Source: Coniferiporia sulphurascens (lineage: Eukaryota > Basidiomycota > Agaricomycetes > Hymenochaetales > Hymenochaetaceae). Taken from it: 64,000 nt of DNA. This document shows positions 46,773 through 58,679 of this stretch, one piece after another; the first letter of the stretch is position 1; each line of letters starts with the position of its first letter. The stretch covers positions 124,001 to 188,000 of the forward strand of contig NBBA01000011.1 in NCBI GenBank assembly GCA_002794785.1, written 5' to 3'. Under the pieces are notes generated by a model, which saw only the letters and a list, made by a program, of their open reading frames with translations, was not told where the DNA came from and ran no database searches. A program made the position numbers and the translations under genes.

Positions 46773-48957
46773 ATGCGCTCAAGCAGGAGTCGAAAGGCAA
46801 GAGAAAAGGAGGCTGAGGCGAGCCCCGAAACTGAGCAGGTTGAAACCAATGAGAAGGCGGACAAGGAACGCTGTCCACAGTGCAAGGACGACGACGACAA
46901 TGAATCTGTGCCGGTCAAGGAGGACTGGGTCCGCTGCGACGCGTGTAAGGTCTGGTTTCACTGGCGCTGCGTCGGCGAGGGTGGTGATCTTGAGACCATC
47001 GACAAATGGTTCTGCAAGCCGTGTCAGGCCACCGACCCGCGGCACATCATTACGTTCAAGCCGCCCGCCCGCAAGTCGTCGCGCAAGCGGCCTGCACGCG
47101 ACTATGCCAGTCTGCACAATGGTATACCTGCCGCAGGCGCAGATAGATGGCTAGCACTTCTTCAAGCGAAGGATGCTGCGAGCGCGTTTGCGCGCGACCC
47201 CTTCCGACACATGAGTGGCAGCGAGCTCTCCCGCGAATGGGTCGACAACGACCCGACTGCGCTACTCGAGCCTGTGCTCATCGAGGCGCCCGAGGGACTT
47301 GGAATGTCTATGCCACCTGCGGGCCTTACTGTCTCCGACGTCGCGCGCATCGTTGGCGAGGACACACCTGTCGAGGTCATGGACGTCGCGACGCAGTCCA
47401 ACACTCCTGGGTACACGCTCAGCAAGTGGGCTGCGTACTTTGATTCGCCGCCATCCACCCGCGATCGCATCCGCAACGTCATCTCGCTCGAGATCTCTGA
47501 TACACCGCTCGGCGCACAGGTTGTCCCGCCGCGTCTCGTTCGCGAGCTCGACTGGGTAGAGAAGTTCTGGCCCGCGAACAAGAAGGGTCCTGGGCACGCC
47601 TACCCGAAGGTTCAGCTCTACTGCCTCATGGGGGTTGCCAAGGCGTGGACGGACTGGCATATCGACTTCGCTGGTTCGTCTGTGTATTATCATATTCACA
47701 GTGGGGCGAAGACGTTTTATTTTATCCGACCCACGCCCGCCAACCTTGCTGCGTATGAAAGGTGGTCAGGATCCGAGCTGCAGACTACCACTTGGCTTGG
47801 GGATCTAGTAGACATTGTCTACAAGGTTGAGCTCACCCAAGGGAATACTATGGTCATCCCTACCGGCTGGATACATGCTGTTGTATGTTCTGTTGTCTCT
47901 GGTAACTTGATTCCTGGTCGCTGATGAATACCAGTACACCCCCGTCGACACCATTGTATTCGGAGGCAACTTTCTCCATTCGTACAACATCGCTACGCGT
48001 AAGCCCTGCTTTTATTTGTTTTTAACTAGCCTTGTTAACACTATATATAGAACTGCGCGTCCGCGAGATCGAGAACACTACTCGCGTACCCAAAAAATTT
48101 CAGTTCCCTTTTTTTACAAAGTAAATCAATCTCTTCTCCCTCTAGACCTCACTAACATGGTTCACAGACTTTGTTGGTACGCCGCAGACGCGTCCCTACG
48201 CGATCTCAAGGCGCACGAAGACTTCCCCCCTCGAGTACTCGCCTCACTTGCTGCACTTGCGCGCTTTTTGGTCAGTGAGGCACGCCTCACAGAGGGAAGC
48301 GAACACTCGAAAGGTGCTGCAGCTGGTGCTGCGCGGAGAAAGGAGGCGAGGGATAGTGTTCCCGCGGATCGAGTTAAGGACGCACCGGCGCTCGCGCGTG
48401 AGCTACGATGGCGGGTGCGGCTTGCAGCACATGGTGTAAGTGATGGAGAGGACGAGGAGGATGGACACGCACATACGAAGAATGCCTCAAGCGCGAAGAG
48501 GAAACGTGGTACGGCATCGTCGCAGGGAGGCACAGACAGAGTCGAGGGCCTGGAGGAGGGTCGGATGCGGAACTTCGTGCCAAAAAGATGGGATGCCTAT
48601 ACCGTTCGAGGGGGCGAGCAGGTGCTCGCACGACGGCGTGCGCCGCTGAAGCGGAGACCTCCCTCCGAAGGGATCGACGAAGGTGTGGAGGGGAAAGATT
48701 GGACGCAGGACTGGATGGAATGGGACGGAGGTGCTGCAGAGAAGGAAACGGAAAAGAAAAACGGAGACGTTGATGTGGAGATGGAGGTGGACCCCTCGGA
48801 AAAGAGTGGCGAGGGTGAGGAGGCGGAGGTGGGGAGGAAACACGAGGTTATGGTGCGTGTGCGCCGGACGGCGCGGGGGCTCGAGCGACAGCGTGTGGAA
48901 CGCATTGTTGAGCTTTGGGAGTGGCCGGAGGCGAAGAAGGAGGCGAATGCGGAGTGA
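46773..48957 (+). CDS. JHD1: JHD1/KDM2-type histone demethylase (PHD finger + JmjC)
   Basis: Four exons (46773-47882, 47935-47998, 48051-48120, 48168-48957) join to 677 residues. The PHD finger spans about residues 34-85: CPQCKDDDD… WVRCDACKVWFHWRC… WFCKPC. The JmjC core follows: GHAYPKVQLYCLMG, then DWHIDFAGSSVYYHIHSG with the Fe(II) ligands His296 and Asp298, GAKTFYF with the oxoglutarate lysine, GWIHAVYTPVDTIVFGGNF, and LHSYNIAT with the third ligand His385. KKFQFPFF and LCWYAADASLRDLK continue the JHD1 signature. The family removes mono- and dimethyl groups from H3K36 in chromatin. The C-terminal ~200 residues are charged and low-complexity. An in-frame stop sits directly before the chosen ATG, but an upstream exon is possible. 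The 5' end was copied to 41.37 kb. Confidence 0.92.
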
Positions 48958-49602
48958 GCTAATAGATCGCGAGGGGATATAGTGATCAAGTCATTTTTTT
49001 ATTTTTCTCTTGGCATCGTGTACATATAGTGTTGCAAATTCAGTGTATATGTTCGTACGGGACCCGGGTAAACCATCCACTTAGCTGACATGTTCGGTTG
49101 AGCCTCACTCAAGATTAATTGGCCGATGTCAGTAACAATTTTTTAGTCGAACTCGACCGTTCGAGTGTCTTATTCCGAGCGTAGACTACCCATTTGTCTC
49201 GCTCGAGCGATAATTCATTACATCAATACAATGCAATTAAACTTATCGGCTGTTGCCGAGGGGCCCCATGTCCACCCAACATCTAGTATCTGGTGGCAAT
49301 GGTCGATCAGGTCGTCAATCTACCTCCGGCCTCTTACCATTGGCCAGCAAGCTGGACTATGATGCATTTTACATCCGTGAAGATACAAGTGCAGCCGTCC
49401 CTGAGGATCTGTGCCTCAAACGTACCCCCAGTAGTACTGTGGCTTGCACTAGTCGCCAGCCTTCAGCCTCCAGGTTTATAATTTATACTTTTAAACTTAG
49501 ACAAGGGTTGCAGTCCGAAAAGCTGAAAATATATACCATACATATACAGATCATGCATTCTTCTTTTAAATATATACGAAAAGTAAGAACGACAGTCCTC
49601 TC
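48958..49602. other. Intergenic between convergent JHD1 and 7TM genes
   Basis: The plus-strand frame that runs into the next gene from 49253 is antisense to its 3' end. Nothing else was recognised. Confidence 0.45.
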
Positions 49603-51090
49603 TCAGCTTGGTTTCTCGCGCTTCCCATCAAGGTCACCACCTGCGCCCGTCCATAGCCCTGTCGCGGAGCTCCCGAATGAGGTATCTCCACGCTTGGGAA
49701 ACTCATCTCCGAGCAGCATAAGGTGCACCCCGCCGCCGGTTCCGGCCTCAGACTCAGTGTCGGTCACCTCTGCTCCCCCGCTTTTCCGTGACGCGCGCAC
49801 GTCCGTCGACACGCCCGTCTCACCGCCTGTCGTGCGTCCGAAGTCCGCAAGAGAGCGGCGCACGCGGAACGCGATGTGTCCTGCTTCTGCGCCGGGCGTG
49901 CGCTTCGTAGACGAAGATGCGTTGCTCACGTAGACACCTGTGGATGTCAGCCCGGCGTTCACGATTGCGATGATCAGCGTCGGCATCATCCCCTGGCACA
50001 AGTTATGGAAGTTCAGAGATATGCATGTGCAGATCATGCGGGGAATGCGTACTGTGATTTGCGGCATCATTTCAAATACGACGTAAAGCGGGTGGTTGCC
50101 GTTCGCTGTCCCTGGCGACTGCTTGAAGAGGACGAACTCGGTGATCTTCGCTGCGGCGATGACTGCACCGGATTCGATCAGGAGGAGAACGATCGTACGG
50201 TATCTTCTATCAGTGGAGCCGAGCACCGTCTGCCGTGGGCGCGTGAGATACCTGTTGTATAGGGTTAGAAGGAGATGAAATTAAATCCGGTATAGACGGT
50301 GAGCTTCGTACCAGATACGACCAGCGGTCAATATTGTGACAATGATATTCGTCGCGAGCGATACGGCGAACATGGCGGTTCCCCATGCTTCTGCGATCTT
50401 GAGGCTCGGTTTCGATAAGAAGTATTGGCCTATGCTTCCATAACCCGCAACTGTCCGGGATTCAAGTTGGGCCTGGTTCACGTTAAGAGGGACGAGTCAA
50501 CAGGTTCACACACTTGTAGTCCCGATGATCATCAGAATGGGAAGTCCAACCGCGCGCAGGTCACCAGCCCAGATAACATAGCAACGCCAAGTGATAACGC
50601 AATCGCCCAATATGAGCTGTAAGCTAGGAGGGTCAGCAAGTTTCCACCGAAAGGCTGAGTGGGTGAACCAACATTCGTGATGTATATGAGGTCCTTGACA
50701 CGGTTGAGGTTGTCGCCGATGTCCGCGAGGTATGCGACCGGTCCAGGCTTCTTGCCTTGCAGGTCAATCAAGGCGATGACTATCCGGCGGAGGGCGATGA
50801 AGATGTGTGCGGTCGCAAGCGAATACCTTGCCAGGAAATCTAAGAGATATTTAGCAGGAGAGGGAATGAGTGGACATACATTAGAACCATAATCCACGTC
50901 GTGAGCCTGTATATCTCCCCCTTCCGGCTTGTCAAGATGAAGTATGCCGAGACGCCAAACAACACCGAGTATGCCCCTGCCAAAATGGCTCAAATAAAAC
51001 TGTCGGAACGACTTGCATTGCAGACTCACCCCATAAGGCCGATGCAAGCCAGCCGCCTATCAGGTAGGCCTCGTCCATCGCGATAGCCAT
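49603..51090 (-). CDS. Seven-transmembrane orphan protein of the basidiomycete type
   Basis: Exons read MAIAMDEAYLIGGWLASALW, GAYSVLFGVSAYFILTSRKG, RLTTWIMVLM, LARYSLATAHIFIALRRIV, LQLILGDCVITWRCYVIW, AVGLPILMIIGTTS, AEAWGTAMFAVSLATNIIV, ILTAGRIWYEAHRLYR, TIVLLLIESGAVIAAAKITE and MPTLIIAIVNAGLTS. This makes seven hydrophobic helices in the order seen in a large family of uncharacterised Agaricomycete 7TM proteins (hallmarks WRCYVIW and TNxxVTxLxAGRIW). The C-terminus is a Ser/Gly/Thr-rich cytoplasmic-type tail of about 80 residues. Introns are short and canonical. No ligand or function is known. A broken paralogue lies at 53.7-54.1 kb. Confidence 0.78.
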
Positions 51091-52069
51091 ATTGATTAAC
51101 GAGGTATAGGATGTTCAACTGGTCTGTGTTTCCGGTTCGCTGAAGCCAAGGGGGAATTATTGACGATGGGAACGAGGGGACCTCAAGGCTCGAGCAGCGA
51201 GCGCAGCTTGAAGAGCCCGCGAGCGCTCCGTACTCGACGCTGGTGCCTTATTCAGCTAGCTCGGCAAAATGCCCCAGTCGATGCCTAAGGGCTCATCTTT
51301 AGCGAGAAAACGAGACCGAGACCGAGCGTTATATCAGCGCGGACTTTCGGAAATACAGAATACGGCATTTCGCGTTTTTTTTTCCACGTTCAAGGTGCGT
51401 TGCCGACGGCCTGGAGCGTTGCAACGGTGGTAGTACAAAGGTAAGATGACCACGCCGATCTCGATTGTATGCTCCTTTTAAAAAAATAGCCGATCATCCG
51501 ATGTCGTAATTTGAGAATCCAATACTGGAAGTTGGAAATTCGCAATATCACTTGCCAGAAAAGGCTGCTTTTAATCAGTATGTAGACCTTCCATATTGTG
51601 CGATTGTATGGCTCCACAGACGCCCGTCCCTTGTAACATCGATTAGTTTCAATGTAGCTACAGCTTCAGCGCTCCGCTCTAGCCCGCCGCGCCTTTCTCC
51701 ACCACCTAAGTCGCCGCATTGCAAATTGTCGTTTCCTTAGGAGAGCAAGCGCTAACCTGTTCAATGCGTGAACTCGGAGTTAAGAATGCAGCATGTTTTT
51801 AGGATTACCCAGGCAGCCGCTTACGGACACATTCTCGACAGAAATTAATGGGGCGGCCACTGAATGTTGCTGGAGTTCTCGCACGGGAGCTCCTTTTGAA
51901 CCCGATATGGTACTGATAACACCGCCCAAACACCGCCGGGCTCCTGCGTTCCTTGCTTCTCTGTACAGCCATACCATCAGCCAACAACGAAGGTAAGATA
52001 CGGAAGCAGTCATTTTACGGAAAATCATAATGGGAAAAAAGAAAGAAAAAAAGCCCCCGATCAGATATT
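51091..52069. other. Intergenic upstream of the 7TM gene
   Basis: No gene recognised. Contains short Cys-rich frames at 51.79-52.0 kb on both strands without motif support. Confidence 0.4.
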
Positions 52070-52507
52070 GGGTGACTTCCCGTAGGCAGTCTATGTCAAG
52101 TTACATAGACATAAACCCTTAAAAAAACACCGAGCCAAATTTTCGGTCTGGTCAGAGCGACATAAACTGGGAGGGGGGGTCCCCCCCCCTTCCCAGACTA
52201 CAGTCGTGCATATTTCTTGTCCTAAACCCTCAGATCAGACCCTGAACTTCTTGTTTTGGATGTGTCCCTGAGTATGTCATCCAAAACAATTCTGATTCGA
52301 AAAGAACAGACTCTGATTGGAAATTCCAAGTAATTGTAAGACTTCCACAAAGGGTGTAAATGGTCGCTTACAGATCACTCTGGAAACTACTTTTTTTTGT
52401 GCAAAGTTGAGTTACGGTTTAGAAAAACGACCTAAACTGCCCGGAGACATTCGGACCGAAGTTTAGGTCTATGCAACTTGACATAGACTGCCTGCGGGAA
52501 GTCACCC
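52070..52507. mobile_element. MITE-like element, 438 bp, ~46-bp terminal inverted repeats
   Basis: The left end gggtgacttcccgtaggcag… matches the reverse complement of the right end (…ctgcctgcgggaagtcaccc) over about 46 bp with few mismatches. Both contain tctatgtcaagtt. The element is flanked by ATT on both sides (52067-52069 and 52508-52510), a plausible 3-bp target duplication as made by PIF/Harbinger-type transposases. It has no open frame, so it would be non-autonomous. The middle holds a G7/C8 run near 52175. Confidence 0.75.
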
Positions 52508-52510
52508 ATT

Positions 52511-53739
52511 TGGAAAATATTAATCAAATAAGAATCGTCATATCTGCCAATTGAAAACGCCACCCGGATGAAAACACTACCCGGATCTCCTGGGAGGATA
52601 ACTCTGCCTTTGTTATCCTTTTATCAGAACATACTGCACAGAACATACACTGCACAGAAATCAAACTCTTTTGCTTTACTCACCGTTTCTAACTCCAGCT
52701 CTGCACATTTGGGTCAGCGCGAGGGTCATGGGCGGTACGGGCCCTTTAGTAACATCGAGATCGAATCTGATGGGGTGATGCGGTATGGGCAAGTCGTGGA
52801 AGCCTGAGTACAAAAAACAGACGAAGCCCTTTTAGTTTTCTTGCCTTCAATAAAAGATAGGGCTATTGCTCTTAAAAAATGGCTGAGACCGTTCGAGTTC
52901 AAGGCGCGTCCGAGTGCCACCTTGGAATTTATCCTTGAAGCGGCGATCACGTCGATTCTGATCGCCGGCTCCTTTAGGTAATTTAACCGGCTCAGATACG
53001 GGGAGCGTAGCCATCATAGATGGTTTTTATGATCAACACGAAGAACTGCATGATGATGATGATGATGTATCTGAAGGCGTGGAGTGCTACAGAGATGCGT
53101 CGTTAAATATCAGTCGACCGCAGCACTAGAACCAGATCATGTCATAGATCTGTCAGCTATTAATGACTTTCGATGCGTCTCAAGAGGGGGCCCAACATCA
53201 CCACCCAAATTTGGGAGATAATCTAGGCCGTGATATGGCTCAGATAGCAGCTATCATTTGGATTATTCTACACACGGGAAAATTTTCTGTTCATCAGAAG
53301 GTCTGCCGTCTTCCGGTGGTTCGGTCTTTCATGGGAGAAATTAGGCTAAATGCTATAACAAAGATTAATATACAATACCGTAGAAAGAAAAAGGGACCAC
53401 AGAAAAACTCTCAATTACAAGCGGTTATACGCGGGAAGTCTCCTCCGTTCGGTTCTCACACATTGTATGCGAGTGGGCGCCCTCTTTAACTAATCTGTCT
53501 GCGCGTTTATGTAGCTCAAAATGGACCGGACCTCCGGTCTTACTCTCCAACTCTGTGTCATATCCGCCCATTCCCGACGTTCTCAAAATCATCGGTGGGC
53601 TTTTCTTATTACTGTAATTGTCGTTTTTTTGCTCTCGAAGGCTGCAACAAGGCTGTGCGCCTGAAATACCATAGGCCCAACCATTACACCGGGCATATGC
53701 AGAATGGTGGGACTGCACGGAGCACTCCCGTAGGCATCC
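52511..53739. other. Intergenic, no gene recognised
   Basis: It holds a short ATG-repeat tract near 53050 (atgatgatgatgat) and motif-free open frames. Confidence 0.4.
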
Positions 53740-54110
53740 GACTATGTCAGTCCCGCATTTACGACCGCTATGATCAATGTCGGCGTCATTCCCTATCATC
53801 GGGTTGCCTGATTAATGACATGCATTAACATAAGCAAAGCTAGGAATCCATACCGTGATCTGGGGCATCATATTATACACGATTTGGAACGGGTGGTTTC
53901 CCAACGATGTCCCGGGGGCGAGCTTGAAGAGGATGAACTGCGTGATCTTCGCTGCGGCGTAGACTGCACCAGACTCGATTAAAAGTAGCACAAGTGTCGC
54001 ACCGTTTGAGTTGCCGAGAATTTCTCGTTGTGGTCTGGAAATGTAACTGTTGCGTGGAAATTGGGAGAAGTTTATTAGAATCACCATTCGGGCCCGAGTG
54101 GTAGTTCACT
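53740..54110 (-). pseudogene. Broken paralogue of the 7TM orphan gene (C-terminal part)
   Basis: The minus strand reads LVLLLIESGAVYAAAKITQ, FILFKLAPGTSLGNHPFQ and MMPQITVWIP, then after an intron MTPTLIIAVVNAGLT followed by an in-frame stop where the intact gene continues STGVYVSN. No matching helices 1-5 were found upstream, so the copy is truncated at its 5' side. Confidence 0.72.
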
Positions 54111-55056
54111 TTGCATCATTTCATGTTAATCGGCCTGCGCTGCGTATACCAAGCCGCAAGCCGGGAAATGTCGTTTCTGCCCGATTCAAAGTTTTTTGGA
54201 GTGCTAACCTCCCCGTCTTTCTCACTGTGACGTGTTCCGACCTTTTCAAACTTAGGCTGGTATATGTCGACCATCATAACACGGGCTCCTGATCGGATCT
54301 GCCTGTGAGGCCGCTAGGGCGACCTAACGCAGACTTACAAAAAATAGGAAAGAGAGCCAGAAATTGTCGCCTTTGCTTTCTCCGTGAAGGATAGATGGAT
54401 CTGATTCCGCCAATTAATGTCCGGCTGAGACATCGCGGCGTAGTTTATGAGATGAGACACGATATCCTTCACTTTTGGCTCCGTTCGCAGCGGTGATCAT
54501 GTCGATCCCGATCGTCTTTTCGTTTGCAATTGGGTATTACGTAGGGGAAGATCTACATTACATTTGACTCGCCGACTAGGTGGATGGAACTTGAATGTCG
54601 AGAGGCCCGGGTGTGCTCTCACTCTAGTTCTACAGAATTACCCCTTGACTCGCTACGGGGGTTATTTAACGGAACTATCAGCTGCGGAACGGCCTGGACG
54701 CGGCGTCGTGGGCCGCGGTGCCCTGCAACTTGAAACTGCTCTTCCATCACACTACTACTACAGTATCAGCGGCTTTCGATGCGGATAGCAGAGAACTTGA
54801 AAGCCCAGAATCGGTGGACAAAATAGTTCTGCACGGTTCCTGTTTAGCGAGTGGACTCGGTCATTCGCTTTATCATGTGACGTAGATAGCGCCATCGACT
54901 CGAGCCGTACAATTCCCGATCCCTGCTGCGACTCCACCGGCGGTTTGTTTAAGCTTGAGGCTAGACCTTATCTCCCGTCGGCGCCAGACCAGTACACCTC
55001 GAATAAAAGGACCAATCGTAACATATCAAGGTACAAATACAAGCGTACGGATGGAG
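54111..55056. other. Intergenic, no gene recognised
   Basis: Only short frames on both strands; the longest (54564-54788, +) has no recognisable features. Confidence 0.4.
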
Positions 55057-56619
55057 TCACGTTCGTCGCTTGAATATAATATCCAAATCTTCCGGAAGGT
55101 TGAGCGCAAACGCAGAGAACGCATTGCGTATTCCATCCTTGTGTATTGAATCTGCAGGTAGGGACCATTCGTACTCGCGCAGAAGCATCGCGACGAGCGT
55201 GCGCTGCTCGTACATCGAGAAGGCGCGCGCAGGACACTGACGCACGCCCATCCCGAAGGGAATCCAGCCTGCCGGGTCCCCCGACCCCGAGTCCGGACCC
55301 TGCAGGAAGCGCTCTGGGTCGAAGGTTTCCGCGTCGTTCCATACGGCTTCGTTGTGCATTATGCCGTACATGTTGAACATGACGGGCGTGTTGGGTGGGA
55401 TGAGGTGGCCGCCGAGCTGGACGGGCTCTGCTGCGACGCGTGGGATGGTGGTCGTGGAGGGGTTGTTGAAGCGCATTGCTTCGCGGATGCAGGCGTAGAG
55501 GTAGGGCAGGCGCAGTAGCGATTCGGCGGTGGGAGTTTCGGACCCGAGGATGGTGAGGACTTCTTCTCTTGCTTTTTGTTGGAACTCTGGGTACTTGGCG
55601 AAGCAGTATATGAGTGTCGACAGGGCGCCTGCGGTGGTATCCTAACGAGCAGCATAATTTAGTTTACTCGGGACATGCATTCAGTTTCACTGGAAGATGC
55701 TTACATGACCGGCCATGAAGAGTACGACGACGTTGTCGCGGTGCTCTTGATCCGTCATACCGGGCTCCTCCAACATGTACGAAATCAAGTCCTCCCCCGG
55801 TGCCTTCTTCTTTGCCTGCATAAGCGTGCGGAACTCATCGACGAGGCCGTCCATCTCCGTGATCAGCCGCTTGCGCGGAAGCCACGTCTCAAGGAACGGC
55901 AAGAACAGATACAGCGGGTCCGCGATGCTATGCATGACCTCGCGGTAGCGCGCAACAAACGGCGAGTGCGGGTCCGCAAGCGCCGCGAAGTCGTGCCCTA
56001 GCACTGTCGCGCCGATTGCGTCGAGTGAGTAGCGGTGCGCAAAGTCGCTCCAGCAGATGCGCCCGCCCGAGCCGAGCTGCACGAAGAGCGCGTCTGCCAG
56101 CGCGGCGAAATGCGGCACGGGCGCCGCGCGCGTGATCGCGGCGCGCACGATGCGGGCCTGCCTTCGCCACTGCTCGCCCTCGATGAAGAAGATGTTTTTG
56201 CGGCCGGTGAAGCGCCAGAAGAGCAGGCGCTCGGGCGGGGCCTGCTTGGTGAAAATGCGGTTCTCCATAAACGCCTTCCCGAGCTTTTTTTTTCGCGGAG
56301 TAAAAAAGGGTTAATAATTATGCGCGCGATAGCTGTACGCGCTTACCTTTGGGTCTACACAGTGCACGAACCATGTCCCGAATGTCCAGACGAGGACAAG
56401 TCCTTCGCCATGTTTCGCTGCGCAGGGAAGGAAGAGGCGTTTTATTCTGCGCTCCTCGGTCTCACCCGACGCGTAGCTCAACAAAAGTGGCCAGATAGGC
56501 ACGCACGGCAGATGCCTCAGTTCTGCAGGGACGGAAAATAAGCGAACAAGGGTCGACACAACCCAGGCTGCGGCTACGGCGACAAGCCCAGCGACGATTG
56601 GTGCAATACCGTCGCGCAT
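55057..56619 (-). CDS. Cytochrome P450 monooxygenase, second gene in window
   Basis: The first exon starts MRDGIAPIVAGLVAVAAAWVV, a membrane anchor, and ends WTFGTWFVHCVDPK. The next reads LGKAFMENRIFTKQAPPERL, GEQWRRQARIVRAAI (helix C) and runs to LFMAGH. After an intron comes DTTAGALSTLIYCFAKYPE, completing the I-helix AGHDTT. Then follow CIREAMRFNNPS (ExxR), FDPERFLQG, and the haem loop FGMGVRQCPARAFSMYEQ, with Cys followed by PA instead of PG. The protein ends IIFKRRT at 55057. This is a complete four-exon gene, simpler than the P450 at 1.6-4.0 kb and from a different clade (CYP3/CYP4-like type). Upstream frames to 56673 start only with GTG. The substrate is unknown; the adjacent reductase gene on the same strand may be coincidental. 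Confidence 0.9.
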
Positions 56620-56912
56620 AAATGCTATCGATGCCTGGATCTGACTCTGGGGGTTGCTTGCCCGCTGCGGCACGCAACTCTTATATGTACATACGATGCC
56701 AGACCGTGGGACAGATCATGATTACGGTACGAGGTACAGCAGCCGTGGCCGCCATGAATGAGGGAGCAGTGTTCCAGAGAAAGAAAGAATACATGTATTT
56801 GACTTGGTAAATTCGCAAGATACCGTAACACTGCAGCAACGCCAACCGTGCTGACTGACACAGAGCCGATATCGGAATTTCACTTCAAACCATACGTAAC
56901 GGATCCTCGCCT

Positions 56913-58275
56913 CTATTCATCGGCTATGACAATCACCGCCTTCCCCTGAGTCTTGCCGACAAGCATGTCTACAAGCCCCTGACTGGCAGCCTCCAATCCG
57001 TCAATTATGTGCTCAACATATTCTATTTCCTTGCGCGCGAGCTTTCCTGGCATCGTTGCATAAAACTCGGCAAGATACTTCTCGTGCCAATCGACAACGA
57101 TATAACCCTCCATTCTAAGGAGAAACAATGTCAGTGTCCGCACTAAGCGGTGTATAGTGGAATAGGAAGTTACTTTATGCGATAGCGGTTCAGAAGCCAG
57201 AGATTCTATGGGATCAGACCGTCCGGTCAGCTGACATTCTACTTCGCATTTGGGATAGTCCACCCACTTTGACCCCGTATGCATCGCTCATGTCGTCGTT
57301 ATACGTACTCACCGCACCGCAAATCGCGAAACGCGCCCTCTGCGCTGCATTTTCGATCGCGGCCTCGAGTGCTGGGCCGCCTACGTTGTCGAAATAGATA
57401 TCAATCGGGCCGCGTGCTTTTAATTCAGCCCCTATATCGGCTGTACGCCAGTTGAACGCGTGATCGGCACCGAGCCGGAGGGCGAGCTCAACCTTTGCAT
57501 CGGAGCCCACAGAGGCGATGACTTTGAGTCCGATGGATTTGGCAAGCTGTACTAGGATGCTATGTGCGGGCGATCAATGCTTCCGGACGATCAGTAGCAT
57601 TCCGCCAGAACACACCTCCCTACAGCCCCACCAGCGGCAGAAATATAAATTGTCTCGCCCTAATTCAATGTTAAAGTGCATAGTCCGCTTGATAAAAAGC
57701 GCCCTAGCTCACAGGTTTCGGGCTCGTTATATCCTTGAGACCGTAATAAGCGGTCTGGCCTGTCATCCCCAGAACGCCGACGAAGTAGCGCCAGGGCAGG
57801 TTGTGCTCGTTTGTCACAACGCTCAGACCGAGCGCCTGCAGGCCGCTCACGGACGAGTCCGTGTTCTGGAAGACGGTGTAGTGTTGATACGCTGGACGAC
57901 GGCAACCGGATTTAAATCAGCGCATCTCGCTAACAGTCGATCGATTTTAAACTTACGCATGAAGCCGTACACATGTTCCCCGACTTTGGCAATGGGAGAC
58001 TCAGAACGCAGGACCTCACCGATACCGAAACCGGTGATCGTCCCACCGAGCTGAAACGCCTCCATGTCTCCCGGGACGTCATAAGGGCGCATGCGGTTGC
58101 GCATGTACGGGTCCAGGCTTGCTGAAAGGAGGCGCACGAGGAAACCGCCGTTCAGACTAGCATCTTCAAGGTTGATAGACGGCGAAGCATCATATGTGAT
58201 TGTTTCTCCAGGGATGGGCAGCCCCGTAGGCACTGATGAGAATACGAGACGAGGGTTGGGGATGGATCCAGGCAT
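56913..58275 (-). CDS. Zinc-independent medium-chain reductase (NADP-dependent alkenal double-bond reductase type)
   Basis: The first exon, MPGSIPNPRLVFSSVPTGLP, continues LLSASLDPYMRNRMRP and GEHVYGFM. Later exons give YQHYTVFQNTD, LGMTGQTAYYGLKDITSPK, GETIYISAAGGAVG (nucleotide binding), LAKSIGLKVIASVGSDAKVE, IDIYFDNVGGPALEAAIEN and ICGAVSTYND. The last two are LWLLNRYRIK and MEGYIVVDWHEKY, ending VIVIADE. This is the MDR fold of leukotriene-B4/alkenal reductases, which reduce C=C bonds of α,β-unsaturated carbonyls with NADPH. Zn-binding residues of alcohol dehydrogenases are absent. About six GT...AG introns keep frame, giving a protein near the usual 340-350 residues. It lies 294 bp downstream of the second P450's start side and on the same strand. 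Confidence 0.9.
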
Positions 58276-58679
58276 GATGCGTAGTCAAGGCCTGATATGA
58301 GTGTCAACAGCTTAAGAATCATGGGATTGTCGGCTGCAGAGCCGAGATTGCAACGTTGAGTGATTGTTGTCATTATTGGTGTGTCTTCTATCTTTCCAAA
58401 AAAGAAATCTGGAGGGGGGCGTCATAATCCGGAGGATTGAAGTAACCGCATGTATGCGTGTTTTCTGAACGTGGCGATTCTACTCAAAACCCAGACAGAA
58501 TATTATGGAAGCATGCCCGTGAGATCAATTAAGATAACAGGCGCGATCACTAGAACGTCGCTATTTTCGGGTTGTTCAGTTAGCATTTAACCAATTCTAA
58601 CGATACTTTACGAGGCTGAGGAGGGGGAAGCCGATATTGACTGACCCAGAGAGAGTATATGTATAACGAGAACCACACC

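Larger units (their letters stand above)
41500..46800. repeat. Local duplication unit II': A4 + B5 + start of JHD1
   Basis: This is the right-hand copy of unit II. Because it runs into the complete JHD1 gene, it probably represents the parental arrangement. Confidence 0.55.

Noticed and set aside
47162..47699. Minus-strand and alternative plus-strand frames across JHD1
   Set aside because: Shadows of the GC-rich JmjC exon; they have no start context, splice partners or motifs.
49253..49933. 226-codon plus-strand frame
   Set aside because: It is antisense to the Ser/Pro-rich tail of the 7TM gene and carries no recognisable domain.
52165..52195. G-run facing a C-run as a possible structured regulatory site
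   Set aside because: It lies inside the MITE; a mobile element explains it better than a host regulatory site.
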